A DNA stretch of 64,000 nucleotides from Thaumasiovibrio subtropicus (GCF_019703835.1 NZ_AP023054.1:1240001-1304000), one strand, 5' to 3'. Positions 18,298 to 27,223 are shown, counted from the stretch's first letter. Made by a program: numbers and translations. The notes: generated from the sequence alone by a model not told the origin.

Positions 18298-19307
18298 AGC
18301 GTTCTCCCTGCCGCTTCTACGAACGGTTTTAGTTCTTGCATTAATTGTTCGAACATTGGACCTGTTAGCGCTTGATGGCCGTCAGAAAGCGCTTCTTCTG
18401 GCTTTAGGTGAGATTCAACGATAATACCGTCAGCGCCGACAGCCGCCGCCGCACGGGAAAGAGGAATAACCAGCTCGCGTACACCTGTTCCATGGCTTGG
18501 GTCGACAACAACGGGCAAGTGAGTACGTTGCTTGAGGTAGGCGACCGCATTTAAGTCCAATGTGTTGCGGGTAGCGGTTTCATAGGTGCGGATACCACGC
18601 TCACAAAGAACGATGTTTGGGTTCCCCGCATCGAAAATGTATTCCGCCGCTAGCAGCAACTCCTCGATAGTGGCGGAAAGTCCGCGTTTGAGCAAGACCG
18701 GTTTGCCACTTTCTCCTACCGCTTTAAGCAACGCGTAGTTTTGCATATTGCGTGCGCCAATCTGTAAACAGTCCACATATTCACACATTGCATCCATTTG
18801 GCTGACTTCCATCACCTCGGAAACCGTCGGAATACCGAGTTGCTGATTGGCCTGTTTTAGGAGCTTTAGTCCTTCCACACCCATGCCTTGAAAATCGTAA
18901 GGGCTGGTGCGAGGCTTGTAAGCGCCGCCTCTAAGTGCGACTGCACCATGCTGTTTGACGACTTCAGCGACGGAAAGGAGTTGTTGCTCAGACTCCACAG
19001 AGCAAGGGCCAGCAATTACTGCAAATTTGTCACCACCAATAGCAGCATTGCCGAAACGCACCACTGTGTCATGGGCTTGGACTTCACGGCTCACCATCTT
19101 ATATTTCGTCAGAATCGGCTTTACGGTTTCGACACAAGGAAACGCATCGAGGTGAAGCTTTTGCAAGATGCGTTCATCACCCAAGGCACCGAGTACGATG
19201 CGCTCCACACCGGGCATGAATAGCGGCTTTAGACCCGCTTCTTCAATACGAGCTAGGATCTCTTTGGCTTGCGCTTCGGTTGCTTCTGGTTTTAGTACGA
19301 TGATCAT
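18294..19307 (-). CDS. aroF: 3-Deoxy-7-phosphoheptulonate (DAHP) synthase, type I-beta (AroF-like)
   Basis: A 337-aa enzyme that condenses PEP and erythrose-4-phosphate in the first shikimate step. The core has GPCSVES, LRGGAYKPRTSPY, QIGARNMQN, LLKRG and DPSHGTG. An N-terminal domain of about 75 residues (MIIVLKPEATEAQAKEI on) resembles the ferredoxin-like regulatory domain of Thermotoga and Bacillus-type AroF, not the enterobacterial I-alpha AroFGH. This domain binds aromatic amino acids in relatives. It is the first structural gene of the trp operon, directly behind the attenuator, and overlaps trpE by GTGA. That places pathway entry under TrpR and Trp attenuation. The symbol is by family; the type assignment is from remembered signatures. 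Confidence 0.9.
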   Translation of the reverse strand: MIIVLKPEATEAQAKEILARIEEAGLKPLFMPGVERIVLGALGDERILQKLHLDAFPCVETVKPILTKYKMVSREVQAHDTVVRFGNAAIGGDKFAVIAGPCSVESEQQLLSVAEVVKQHGAVALRGGAYKPRTSPYDFQGMGVEGLKLLKQANQQLGIPTVSEVMEVSQMDAMCEYVDCLQIGARNMQNYALLKAVGESGKPVLLKRGLSATIEELLLAAEYIFDAGNPNIVLCERGIRTYETATRNTLDLNAVAYLKQRTHLPVVVDPSHGTGVRELVIPLSRAAAAVGADGIIVESHLKPEEALSDGHQALTGPMFEQLMQELKPFVEAAGRTL

Positions 19308-19406
19308 AATGTGTCCTTTCAGTGCTTTTTTGTCTTGCCCGAAGCGCAGTGTTGCGGGCTAATTTGTTGGCCAAGTGTGCGTATCTCTCTTGGCGTCGGG
19401 TATAAA

Positions 19407-19432
19407 AAAACCCGCAGTTGAGTGCGGGTTTT
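19407..19432 (-). terminator. trp operon attenuator (3:4 terminator hairpin)
   Basis: AAAACCCGCA (19407-19416) pairs with TGCGGGTTTT (19423-19432) around a 6-base loop. On the minus strand it ends in seven Ts (complement of 19404-19410). The competing antiterminator is visible: AACCCGC at 19462-19468 gives GCGGGTT in the transcript (segment 2), which can pair with segment 3 (AACCCGC). Segment 1 (CAACTC just after the Trp codons) can pair with GGGTTG of segment 2. This is classical ribosome-mediated attenuation ahead of the DAHP synthase gene. Confidence 0.93.
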
Positions 19433-19467
19433 GATGCTTCTGTAAACAATACACAGCCGTCAACCCG

Positions 19468-19524
19468 CTAATGGAGTTGCCACCACCAAGAAATAGTTTG
19501 GTTTGAAGTGAATTGCTGTAACAT
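19468..19524 (-). CDS. trpL: trp operon leader peptide
   Basis: An 18-residue leader, MLQQFTSNQTISWWWQLH, followed by TAG. Three consecutive Trp codons at 19480-19488 make ribosome progress depend on charged tRNA-Trp. AAAGGG lies 8 bases before the ATG. The stop codon lies at the start of attenuator segment 2. A stalled ribosome would therefore mask segment 1 and free 2:3 antitermination, while a ribosome reaching the stop would cover segment 2 and permit 3:4 termination. It is too short for ordinary ORF calling, but codon content, position and hairpins agree. Confidence 0.94.
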   Translation of the reverse strand: MLQQFTSNQTISWWWQLH

Positions 19525-19571
19525 GGTGTCTACCCTTTGTTAAACAGAAGCCTATCGAATTCAGTAATCGC

Positions 19572-19590
19572 GTACTAGTTAACTAGTTTA
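19572..19590. promoter_or_regulatory. TrpR operator
   Basis: The palindrome ACTAGTTAACTAGT (19574-19587) with flanking GT and TT is essentially the E. coli trp operator. It overlaps the -10 of the trp promoter and lies 27 bp upstream of the trpH start, so bound TrpR could affect both directions. Confidence 0.93.
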
Positions 19591-19605
19591 GTGATGCAGT
19601 GTCAA
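19577..19605 (-). promoter_or_regulatory. trp operon promoter
   Basis: On the minus strand, the -35 TTGACA (19605-19600) and -10 TTAACT (19582-19577) are separated by 17 bp, as in the E. coli trp promoter. The -10 lies inside the TrpR operator. Confidence 0.9.
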
Positions 19606-19616
19606 GCATTAAAACT

Positions 19617-20486
19617 ATGATTTTTGATTTACATAGCCACACAACCGCGTCAGACGGTAAGTTATCTCCACAGGAATTGGTCCAACGTGCCGTGCAGTTT
19701 CGCGTTGATGTATTAGCGATTACCGATCACGATACGGTTGGCGGATTGGCAGCGGCGCATTCGGCGATTGAAGAGTACCAGTTGCCACTCCGACTGGTGG
19801 ATGGCATCGAGGTATCGACAGTCTGGGAAAACAAAGATATTCACATTGTGGGGTTACATATTGACCCCGCGCATGAAGCGATAGCCAAGTTAGTTGAACG
19901 CCAACAGATACGTCGTGAAGAACGCGCCGCGCTGATTGGTCATCGGCTGGAAAAAAATCGCATGCCTGGTGCTTTAGAAGGCGCACGTGCGATTGCGGGA
20001 GAGGGGAATACGCTGACCCGTTCTCATTTTGCGCAATGGATCGTTGCCAACGGCTATGCAAAATCGGTACAACAGGTTTTTAAACAATACCTTACCAGAA
20101 ACAATCCCGGTTATGTGCCACCTAACTGGGGGCCGATCGAAGAAGCGATAGCGGCGATTCATGCCGCGGGTGGACAAGCAGTACTGGCTCACCCAGGTCG
20201 TTACAAGTTGACTGCCAAATGGGTGAAGCGTCTATTACACTATTTTAAACAAGCAGGTGGCGATGCAATGGAAGTGACGCTGCCCCAGCAATCCCCGCAA
20301 GACAGACGTAACCTCGCTGACTACGCGATTGACTATGCGTTGTTAGCGTCACAAGGTTCGGATTTTCACTATCCATCACCTTGGACTGAGTTGGGTAGAG
20401 GGTTGTTTGCGCCCGCAGGCGTCAAACCAATTTGGGAAAGCTGGTCAAAAGAATTTCAACAACCACTCAGTAGGGAAGCAGAGTGA
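19617..20486 (+). CDS. trpH: PHP-domain 5'-3' exoribonuclease / nucleotide phosphatase TrpH (RNase AM)
   Basis: A 289-aa metal-dependent PHP hydrolase. In E. coli TrpH (YciV, RNase AM) acts on short RNA oligonucleotides, 3',5'-bisphosphonucleotides and the 5' ends of rRNA precursors. Metal ligands are visible: [11 protein letters not shown] (4-14), [10 protein letters not shown] (about 36-45), DGIEVST (about 65-71), AHPGRYK (about 190) and GSDFHYP (about 250). The ATG at 19617 matches the family start; an in-frame GTG lies at 19599. No ribosome site is visible, and the start is only 27 bp from the TrpR operator. It is divergent from the trp operon, as in E. coli, and followed by yciO with its AAGGAG abutting the stop. 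Confidence 0.92.
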   Translation: MIFDLHSHTTASDGKLSPQELVQRAVQFRVDVLAITDHDTVGGLAAAHSAIEEYQLPLRLVDGIEVSTVWENKDIHIVGLHIDPAHEAIAKLVERQQIRREERAALIGHRLEKNRMPGALEGARAIAGEGNTLTRSHFAQWIVANGYAKSVQQVFKQYLTRNNPGYVPPNWGPIEEAIAAIHAAGGQAVLAHPGRYKLTAKWVKRLLHYFKQAGGDAMEVTLPQQSPQDRRNLADYAIDYALLASQGSDFHYPSPWTELGRGLFAPAGVKPIWESWSKEFQQPLSREAE

Positions 20487-20496
20487 AGGAGTCAGA

Positions 20497-21117
20497 ATGA
20501 GTCAATTTTTTTATGTTCATCCCGACAACCCACAAACACGCTTGATTAATCAGGCTGTTGCCATTGTTCGTAATGGTGGTGTGGTGGTCTATCCAACCGA
20601 TTCAGGGTACGCCTTAGGTTGCTTGTTGGAAAACAAGTCAGCCATGGAGCGTATTTGCCGCATTCGCCGTTTAAATGACAGCCATAATTTTACCTTATTA
20701 TGTCGTGACCTTTCAGAGCTGTCGCTTTACGCACGTGTTGATAACGTGGCATTTCGATTACTGCGTAATCATACGCCCGGGCCTTATACTTTTATCTTTA
20801 AAGCGACGAAAGAGGTGCCACGTCGGTTGATGAATCCGAAGCGTAAAACGATCGGTATCCGTGTCCCCGATAACCAAATTGCGTTGGATCTACTTGAAGC
20901 CTTAGGTGAGCCAATGATGTCGACCACATTGATCCTTCCGGGGAAAGAGACAGCAGAAGCAGACCCCGATGAGATCCGTGATCAGCTTGAGCATGCCGTC
21001 GACTTGATCATGCATGGTGGTTACCTTGGGGAGCAGCCAACGTCGGTGATTGATTTTACTGATGGCGAAGCGGTGGTATTGCGTGTGGGGTCTGGCGATA
21101 TCACGCCGTTTGAATAA
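20497..21117 (+). CDS. yciO: YciO (Sua5/YrdC/YciO family) protein
   Basis: A 206-aa paralogue of the threonylcarbamoyl-AMP synthases TsaC/Sua5. The conserved core is VYPTDSGYALGC, IRRLNDSHNFTLLC, PGPYTFIFKAT and TIGIRVPDN. YciO relatives bind RNA and nucleotide, but their role in t6A synthesis is weak or uncertain. The frame is open 30 codons upstream, overlapping trpH. The ATG at 20497 is chosen because a perfect AAGGAG lies 5 bases upstream and the protein start MSQFFYVHP matches E. coli YciO. It is probably co-transcribed with trpH and followed after 186 bp by rluB. Confidence 0.93.
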   Translation: MSQFFYVHPDNPQTRLINQAVAIVRNGGVVVYPTDSGYALGCLLENKSAMERICRIRRLNDSHNFTLLCRDLSELSLYARVDNVAFRLLRNHTPGPYTFIFKATKEVPRRLMNPKRKTIGIRVPDNQIALDLLEALGEPMMSTTLILPGKETAEADPDEIRDQLEHAVDLIMHGGYLGEQPTSVIDFTDGEAVVLRVGSGDITPFE

Positions 21118-21303
21118 GACGTTAATTCCTCGCGGCGTACGATTTAATGGTGCCCCTGACTCACTGCTCTCAGAGAGCCAGAGGCGCATGCTTAAATACT
21201 GGTGTTGCAGTGGTTTTTGGCGTAAAATTCCGCCCCCATTTGAGATTAGCTCAGGTGGGAGATGGGACACGACGCCTGTGAAGGCGACATTAAGGTTGAA
21301 CAA

Positions 21304-22254
21304 ATGAGCGAAAAAATTCAGAAAGTATTAGCGCGGGCCGGCCATGGGTCTCGCCGTGAAATTGAGTCAATGATTACGCAAGGACGTATCAGCATTGACG
21401 GTAAGGTCGTTAAACTTGGCGATCGTATCGAATCTGATGACGTAAAATTACGCATCGATGGTCACCTTGTTGACCTCCCATCTCCAACTGAAGATATCTG
21501 TCGAGTGATGGTATACAACAAGCCGGAAGGGGAGCTGTGTACACGTAACGACCCAGAAGGGCGTCGTACGGTTTTTGATCGTCTACCACGAATGAAAGGT
21601 GGCCGTTGGGTGTCTGTTGGTCGTCTTGATGCGAACACCTCAGGCTTATTGTTGTTTACGACGGATGGTGAGCTTGCAAATCGTTTGATGCACCCAAGCC
21701 GAACCGTTGAGCGTGAATACCTTGTGCGCGTCTTTGGTGACGTAAACGAAGAGATGGTACGTAACCTCGTCAATGGCGTTGAGCTTGAAGACGGTATGGC
21801 CCGTTTCGAAGACGTGGTTTATGCCGGTGGTGAAGGTAATCAACATACATTCTATGTTGTGATCAATGAAGGTCGTAACCGTGAAGTACGTCGTTTATGG
21901 GACTCTCAAGGCGTGACCGTAAGTCGACTGAAGCGTGTGCGTTACGGCGATATCTTCCTGACGAAAGATCTCCCTCGCGGCGGCTGGATGGAGCTAGAAC
22001 TACCTGAAGTGAACAAGCTACGCGAATCTGTAGAGCTTGCGCCAGAGACGGAATCTGTCATCACTGTTGAACAGCGAAAGCGTAAGCCTAAAGCGCAGAA
22101 AATTCGCCGTGCGGTACGTCGTCATGAAGAGCGTGCTGAGGAAGAGCGTGGTGGACGTCGTCAGCGTCGTGGTGGTAAACCTGCGAATAAACCTGCTGGT
22201 GGTAGCCGCCAGCAAAATAATCGTCGCCCATCTAAGCCTCGTTCGCGAAAGTGA
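21304..22254 (+). CDS. rluB: 23S rRNA pseudouridine(2605) synthase
   Basis: A 316-aa enzyme that makes pseudouridine at position 2605 of 23S rRNA in E. coli numbering. An N-terminal S4 RNA-binding domain (about 3-60, starting [19 protein letters not shown]) is followed by the RsuA-type catalytic domain with [14 protein letters not shown] (catalytic Asp near residue 110) and [12 protein letters not shown] strongly basic Arg/Gly/Lys/Gln-rich tail fills the last 60 or so residues. This tail is a common RluB feature and presumably contacts RNA. AAGG lies upstream of the ATG at 21304; the frame is open for 14 codons before it. It is followed by a good terminator. Neighbour order matches E. coli. 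Confidence 0.93.
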   Translation: MSEKIQKVLARAGHGSRREIESMITQGRISIDGKVVKLGDRIESDDVKLRIDGHLVDLPSPTEDICRVMVYNKPEGELCTRNDPEGRRTVFDRLPRMKGGRWVSVGRLDANTSGLLLFTTDGELANRLMHPSRTVEREYLVRVFGDVNEEMVRNLVNGVELEDGMARFEDVVYAGGEGNQHTFYVVINEGRNREVRRLWDSQGVTVSRLKRVRYGDIFLTKDLPRGGWMELELPEVNKLRESVELAPETESVITVEQRKRKPKAQKIRRAVRRHEERAEEERGGRRQRRGGKPANKPAGGSRQQNNRRPSKPRSRK

Positions 22255-22960
22255 TTATTAAGAGAACGTAGGTCTTTTTCGAATTATTAAAAAGCAGCTA
22301 ACGCTGCTTTTTTTCTATCTGTTGTTTGATGGCGTATTTGTGAGCTGACAATCAAAGAGTAACTATTTCTTATCTGCAAATTTGTTGGTTCAATAATGAT
22401 GCTTATCTTTTTTGGTAGGCGTAGGTGATGACCTTATTAATAAAAGAAATATCTCGGTATTAAATACCGAAGGTAGATTTAACGCTTTGCGGTTACATAC
22501 TCAAGAAGTGATGATTGAAAAGCCTCGTTTTGTCTACTCGTCATCGCGTCACTGTCTAGCGAGCCTCGCTAGTATCAGCCTTTGTTAGCAGCAGCCACGG
22601 TTGCTAGTAGCAACGATAGTAAGGTGCTTGGCTTCTTTGCTAGTACCGCGCATTTAGTGCAGTTGAAAACGAGCACTTATGTATGTATAGCCTGACAATC
22701 CATTGTTTGGATGCAAATTAAGAGGCTGAATTTTATCACGTTATCTCCAATGTTTTTGCATGCGTTAATAATAATAGTTTTTATTTCTTTACCATATGTT
22801 GACGGTCAAAGAATAAATATTTGCCTCTACCCATCTCAAAAGTAATACATTGACTATAGTTATCGGTAAGACGCAGTGAACCAAAAGCGTTAACTATTGT
22901 GAGCGGCCATTGTCAGCTCACGCATTATGTTGTTGGTGAAGCAGAAGTATGGGAGACAAG
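22255..22960. other. 700-bp intergenic region with terminator and several palindromes
   Basis: There is no convincing gene in either strand. After the rluB terminator it holds the palindrome TCGGTATTAAATACCGA (22454-22470) and the palindrome GTTGCTAGTAGCAAC (22600-22614). It also has three GCTAGTA heptamers at 22568, 22603 and 22639, and a GTGAGC/GCTCAC hairpin (22899-22921) just before the chemoreceptor start. It is probably the regulatory region of the chemoreceptor gene, possibly with a small RNA; nothing more specific is supported. Confidence 0.5.
22289..22312 (+). terminator. rluB terminator
   Basis: AAAAAGCAGC (22289-22298) pairs with GCTGCTTTTT (22303-22312) around TAAC, followed by TT. 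It is 35 bases after the rluB stop. Confidence 0.88.
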
Positions 22961-24928
22961 ATGAATTTTTCTGATTTCTCGCTTAAAAGTAAATTACTCC
23001 TCGGTAACATCATTACCATTTTCCTTCTTTTTGTACTTTGTGCCGTGGTTTGGCGATCAATCAAAACCATGGATTCAACGTCCGCAATGGTGGAGCACAC
23101 TTACAAAGTCATTGATTTATCGAATGGCTTAGTAAACGCCATGGTTGATCAAGAGACAGGTTTGCGTGGTTTTGCTATTGGCGGACAAAAAGACTATTTG
23201 GAGCCCTACTATGCGGGTTTAGAGCATTTCTCTCGTTATTTGAGCGAGGTGAAGCAGCTAACCAGTGACAATCCAGCCCAACAACGTCGTTTCGACGGTG
23301 TTGCCGCTGACGCTACTGAGTGGAAGTCTTATGCCGAGAAGGTGATCGCCTTACGATCTGATATTGCAGAAGGGGAGGCGGTAAATCAAACCCTGCGCAC
23401 CTTGATCGATTCTGGGGTCGGTAAACAGAAGATGGATGGGATTAGAGCGTTTATCGACCAAGGCGCCTATGGCACTTTGGGGCCTCGGGTCATCACCGCA
23501 ATGATCAACATGGAGACAGGGCTGCGTGGCTTTATGCTCAATCGAGACGAAGCATTTTTAGAGCCGTATGCTGCGGGTCGACAAGAGATTGACCGATTGT
23601 TGCGCTCGAATACCGGCATTATGGGACAGCTTCGTCAACGCGTGTTTCAGTGGATTGAAGAGTATGCGGAAGTGGCGATTGGTTTGGTCCGTGACGCGAA
23701 TCAATACAAAACCATGAATGATCTTTATGCCTTTGTTGCCAAAAAAGAAGGCAAGACCTTCATGGACGGGATTCGTGCCAAAGTGGAAGAGATTGTCGAG
23801 GTGGAAGAAACCTTGATGAGTCAGCGTAAGGCGAGTGCTGATGGCGCTGGAACGTTAGCGCTTCAGGCGATAGGCATTGGTGGTTTAGTCGCTGCGATAG
23901 TGACGTTCGGTTTTGGCGCATTGATTTCAAAGAGTATTTCAGTATCGATATCCAAGGCTGTTGATGCCGCTCATCGTTTGTCAGAAGGGGACTTAAGTTT
24001 CAATCTGAAGATAGGTAATCGCAATAATGAGGTTGGTCGGTTACTTTCCGCACTGCAAACGACGGCATCAAGTTTCCGGGAGATTGTTGGCAGTTTAGAT
24101 AACGCCAGTAATCAGCTCACGGATGCGTCTGATCAGTTCGGTACTATCACGTCAAAGACCAGTGAAGGCGCAGAAGAGCAAAAACACATGACGGATCAGG
24201 TTGCCGTTGCGATGAATCAAATGTCGATATCGGTACAAGAGGTCGCTCGAAACGTCGTCAGTGCTGCCGAGTTTGCCCGAGATGCACACTCTGAAGCTGA
24301 GAATGGATTGCAGGTGATTGAAAGTACCAAGGAGAGTATCACCTCATTGGAAGCGGAAATTCAGCAGACCTCTGAACGATTAACCGGTCTTGCCGAGCAA
24401 GCCAACAATATCGGCGGTATCCTCGATGTGATTCGTGATATTGCGGATCAAACAAACTTATTGGCTTTGAATGCGGCGATTGAGGCGGCGAGGGCGGGTG
24501 AACAAGGGCGCGGTTTTGCGGTTGTGGCAGACGAGGTGAGAAGCTTAGCGAAGCGGACTCAGGACTCGACCTCAGAAATTCAAGAGTTGATTGAGCGTTT
24601 ACAACATGGCACCACAGAAGTGGTGGCGAGTATGGAGAAAAGTGCCGAGATCGTTGGCGGTAGCGTGCGTGAGGCAAATAAATCGGGAGAAGCATTTAAC
24701 ACCATTTCCGAATCGATCGCCAAGATCAATGACATGAATACACAAAGCGCCAACGCAGCGGAAGAGCAAAGCGCCACCGCGGAAGAGATCAACAAAAACG
24801 TTGTTGCCGTAAATAAGATTTCTGACCAAAGTGCGGAGTACGCCCAGCATGGCGTTGCATCGAGTCAGTCGCTGAATGTGCTGTCTGATGACTTCCGGGC
24901 CATTGTTGGGCAATTTAAAGTCAACTAG
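22961..24928 (+). CDS. Methyl-accepting chemotaxis protein with CHASE3-type sensor
   Basis: A 655-aa transmembrane chemoreceptor that controls CheA activity. TM1 is at about 12-32. The periplasmic region (about 33-305) contains the CHASE3 signature twice ([12 protein letters not shown] and [12 protein letters not shown], each followed by LEPY and a GR/GL turn), suggesting an internally duplicated four-helix sensor. TM2 is at about 308-330, followed by HAMP, then the MCP signalling domain with the hairpin tip [20 protein letters not shown] and flanking methylation-type Glu/Gln helices. No C-terminal CheR pentapeptide is seen. The ATG at 22961 has GGGAGA 4-9 bases upstream; another ATG is at 22949. 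The ligand is unknown. Confidence 0.9.
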   Translation: MNFSDFSLKSKLLLGNIITIFLLFVLCAVVWRSIKTMDSTSAMVEHTYKVIDLSNGLVNAMVDQETGLRGFAIGGQKDYLEPYYAGLEHFSRYLSEVKQLTSDNPAQQRRFDGVAADATEWKSYAEKVIALRSDIAEGEAVNQTLRTLIDSGVGKQKMDGIRAFIDQGAYGTLGPRVITAMINMETGLRGFMLNRDEAFLEPYAAGRQEIDRLLRSNTGIMGQLRQRVFQWIEEYAEVAIGLVRDANQYKTMNDLYAFVAKKEGKTFMDGIRAKVEEIVEVEETLMSQRKASADGAGTLALQAIGIGGLVAAIVTFGFGALISKSISVSISKAVDAAHRLSEGDLSFNLKIGNRNNEVGRLLSALQTTASSFREIVGSLDNASNQLTDASDQFGTITSKTSEGAEEQKHMTDQVAVAMNQMSISVQEVARNVVSAAEFARDAHSEAENGLQVIESTKESITSLEAEIQQTSERLTGLAEQANNIGGILDVIRDIADQTNLLALNAAIEAARAGEQGRGFAVVADEVRSLAKRTQDSTSEIQELIERLQHGTTEVVASMEKSAEIVGGSVREANKSGEAFNTISESIAKINDMNTQSANAAEEQSATAEEINKNVVAVNKISDQSAEYAQHGVASSQSLNVLSDDFRAIVGQFKVN

Positions 24929-24948
24929 TGGTCGTTACTCGAAATAGA

Positions 24949-24970
24949 AAAAGGGCGTGTCAGCCCTTTT
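24949..24970. terminator. Bidirectional terminator between MCP gene and yciK
   Basis: AAAAGGGC (24949-24956) pairs with GCCCTTTT (24963-24970) around GTGTCA. A and T runs on both sides suit both convergent genes. Confidence 0.82.
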
Positions 24971-25008
24971 CCTTATTGTAGTTGCGCACGTTGAGTATAT
25001 TAAGACGA

Positions 25009-25749
25009 TTATTTTTTCGGTTGAGCGTCAATGCACTGACCATTTTCATCGCAATTTGGTGACATGAGATAGAGATAAAGCGGCATGATGTCAGTTGGCG
25101 TTTTCAATGTTTGCGGATCTTCTCCTGGAAATGCCGTCGCTCTCATTTTCGTGCGCGTGCCTCCCGGGTTAATGGCGTTAGTGCGCAGTGCCGTGTTGCT
25201 ATACTCATCAGCAATGACCTGCATCATGCCTTCTGTGGCAAATTTACTGATACTGTAATTTCCCCAGTATGCACGTCCATCATGACCCACGGTCGAACTC
25301 GTGAAGATGAGACGTCCCGCGGGGGCTTTTTTAAGTAATGGTAACAGGGCTTGAGTCATTAAAAATTGCGATTTGACGTTAACTTGCATTAACTCATCAA
25401 ACAGGGCTTCATCTTGCTGATGAAAAGGGCCTAGCGTGCCCAATAGACTCGCGTTGTGTAATAGGCCATCGAGCTGACCAAACTGCCCCTCAATGGTTTC
25501 TGCCATATCAAGATAGTGCTGTTTTGTCGCACCTTGCAGATCCAGTGGCACAATCGCCGCTTGGCGGCCTGTAAGCGTTTCTATTTCATCGTAGACCGCT
25601 TCTAATTTACTGACTGTGCGACCGAGAAGAATGACCGTCGCCCCATGCTGTGCATAGTTAATCGCGGCTTGCCTTCCGATACCATCTCCCGCACCGGTGA
25701 CTAAGATGACTTTGCCTTCCAATTCGTCTTGAGCAAGGGTGTAGTTCAC
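25009..25749 (-). CDS. yciK: YciK family short-chain dehydrogenase/reductase
   Basis: A 246-aa NAD(P)-dependent SDR. The cofactor-binding Gly motif is VTGAGDGIGRQAA (about 18-30), NASLLG is near 100, and the catalytic Ser...Tyr-x3-Lys is seen in FTSSTVG and YWGNYSISKFA. It matches E. coli YciK in length and in the opening and C-terminal LYLYLMSP sequence. The physiological substrate is not known. It lies beside sohB, yciN and topA, the same neighbourhood as in E. coli (btuR, yciK, sohB, yciN, topA). It is divergent from sohB. The gap to sohB holds an apparently conserved non-genic sequence (see findings). Confidence 0.93.
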   Translation of the reverse strand: MNYTLAQDELEGKVILVTGAGDGIGRQAAINYAQHGATVILLGRTVSKLEAVYDEIETLTGRQAAIVPLDLQGATKQHYLDMAETIEGQFGQLDGLLHNASLLGTLGPFHQQDEALFDELMQVNVKSQFLMTQALLPLLKKAPAGRLIFTSSTVGHDGRAYWGNYSISKFATEGMMQVIADEYSNTALRTNAINPGGTRTKMRATAFPGEDPQTLKTPTDIMPLYLYLMSPNCDENGQCIDAQPKK

Positions 25750-26017
25750 TGTGATTCCTTTTTGTGTCTCTCATTCATCGTGCTTCAAAATACTGTGCCA
25801 TTTGAGTAGCGATAAGTGAAGCATGAAAAGGGCTGGATTAGGGTTGTTTGACGTTACCCAGCTTTCCCGTTTAATGCAAACCTTGTGAGCTAAATGCGTA
25901 GCCTCACACACTTTCTCTGTCAGTTTCATGCTAACTGACTGGATTAAGCATAGCCCTTGGGGTGACAACTTGGTTACAATGAAGGGATAACAAAAACGTA
26001 GGAATGAGGGTCCTCAA

Positions 26018-27076
26018 TTGGAATTTCTGTTTGAATATGGTCTGTTTTTAGCCAAAATTGCGACGGCAGTGGTCGCGATTGTTGGCATCTTGATCGTCAT
26101 TAAGAGCCTCAAAGGCGGTCATGGTGACAAGGGTGAACTCGAGATCACCGATCTCAATAAGAAGCACCGTGATACGGTGGAGCAGCTTGAGCATCATCTT
26201 TTTGACAAAGCGATGCTAAAAGCCCGTGAAAAAGAAGAGAAAAAACGCGACAAAAAGAAGAATAAAGAGTTAGAGACGGAAGCCAAAAAAGCGGCGAAAA
26301 CGGGCGAAATTAAACCTAGCCGTGAACCACGCACCTTTGTACTCGACTTTAATGGCAGCATTGATGCACGAGAAGTGGGCGCATTGCGTGAAGAGATCAG
26401 CGCTATTTTAGCGGTGGCGGTTGCGGGTGATGAAGTCTTACTCCGTTTAGAGTCTGGTGGTGGCATGGTGCATGGATACGGCCTTGCGTCATCACAACTT
26501 GACCGTCTTAAAACTGCTGGTATTCGCCTGACAATTGCCGTTGATAAAGTGGCAGCAAGTGGCGGTTACATGATGGCGTGTGTCGCAGACAATATCGTCG
26601 CAGCACCTTTTGCGATTATTGGCTCCATTGGCGTTGTTGCTCAGTTGCCAAACTTTAATAAGCTATTGAAGAAAAACAACATCGAGTTTGAACAGCTGAC
26701 TGCGGGTGAGTTTAAGCGTACCTTAACCATGTTTGGCGAAAATACTGACAAAGCGCGTGAAAAATTCCAAGAAGAACTGGAAGAAACACATGTGCTGTTT
26801 AAAGATTTTATCGCCGATCATCGACCAAAACTGGTACTGGAAACCGTAGCAACTGGCGAGCATTGGTTTGGACAGCAGGCGTTAAAACTGGGGCTCATCG
26901 ATAAGATTGCGACCAGTGATGACCTTGTGATGGAAGCGTGCAAAGACAGAGAAGTCCTAGCGGTGAAGTATGTTCGACGTAAGTCATTGCAAGATAAGCT
27001 ATCGGGCTCCGCCGCAGATGCAGCTGACAATCTACTTTTGAAGTGGATGAGCCGAGGCCAGCGTCCTTTCATGTAA
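26018..27076 (+). CDS. sohB: Inner-membrane serine protease SohB
   Basis: A 352-aa S49-family (SppA/SohB) membrane protease. The N-terminal segment EFLFEYGLFLAKIATAVVAI includes a membrane anchor (to about residue 29). A Lys/Glu-rich linker (about 50-100) leads to the protease domain with RLESGGGMVHGYG, the nucleophile Ser in VAASGGYMMAC and the SIGVVAQLPNF strand. The start is a TTG (26018), giving the family's usual Met-Glu N-terminus; GAGG lies about 10 bases upstream and no ATG is better placed. SohB was found in E. coli as a multicopy suppressor of htrA loss, so a role in envelope quality control is likely. Confidence 0.92.
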   Translation: MEFLFEYGLFLAKIATAVVAIVGILIVIKSLKGGHGDKGELEITDLNKKHRDTVEQLEHHLFDKAMLKAREKEEKKRDKKKNKELETEAKKAAKTGEIKPSREPRTFVLDFNGSIDAREVGALREEISAILAVAVAGDEVLLRLESGGGMVHGYGLASSQLDRLKTAGIRLTIAVDKVAASGGYMMACVADNIVAAPFAIIGSIGVVAQLPNFNKLLKKNNIEFEQLTAGEFKRTLTMFGENTDKAREKFQEELEETHVLFKDFIADHRPKLVLETVATGEHWFGQQALKLGLIDKIATSDDLVMEACKDREVLAVKYVRRKSLQDKLSGSAADAADNLLLKWMSRGQRPFM

Positions 27077-27110
27077 AGTGTGAGGCCGATAGGCCCAAAG
27101 GATCAAAAAG

Positions 27111-27130
27111 TAAGGACCTGAGTGTCCTTA
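27111..27130 (+). terminator. sohB terminator
   Basis: TAAGGAC (27111-27117) pairs with GTCCTTA (27124-27130), followed by a 7-T run. It is 34 bases after the sohB stop. Confidence 0.83.
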
Positions 27131-27159
27131 TTTTTTTGCCTGTTAGTACCAGTTAAAAA

Positions 27160-27183
27160 GCCTAACTAGCTTACCTGTTAGGC
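27160..27183 (-). terminator. Probable yciN terminator
   Basis: GCCTAAC (27160-27166) and GTTAGGC (27177-27183) form a stem. On the minus strand, TTTTTAA follows. It is about 65 bases past the yciN stop. Confidence 0.6.
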
Positions 27184-27223
27184 CTCTTAACGGAGTTTGA
27201 GTACGGTTTTGCATTCAACTCAA

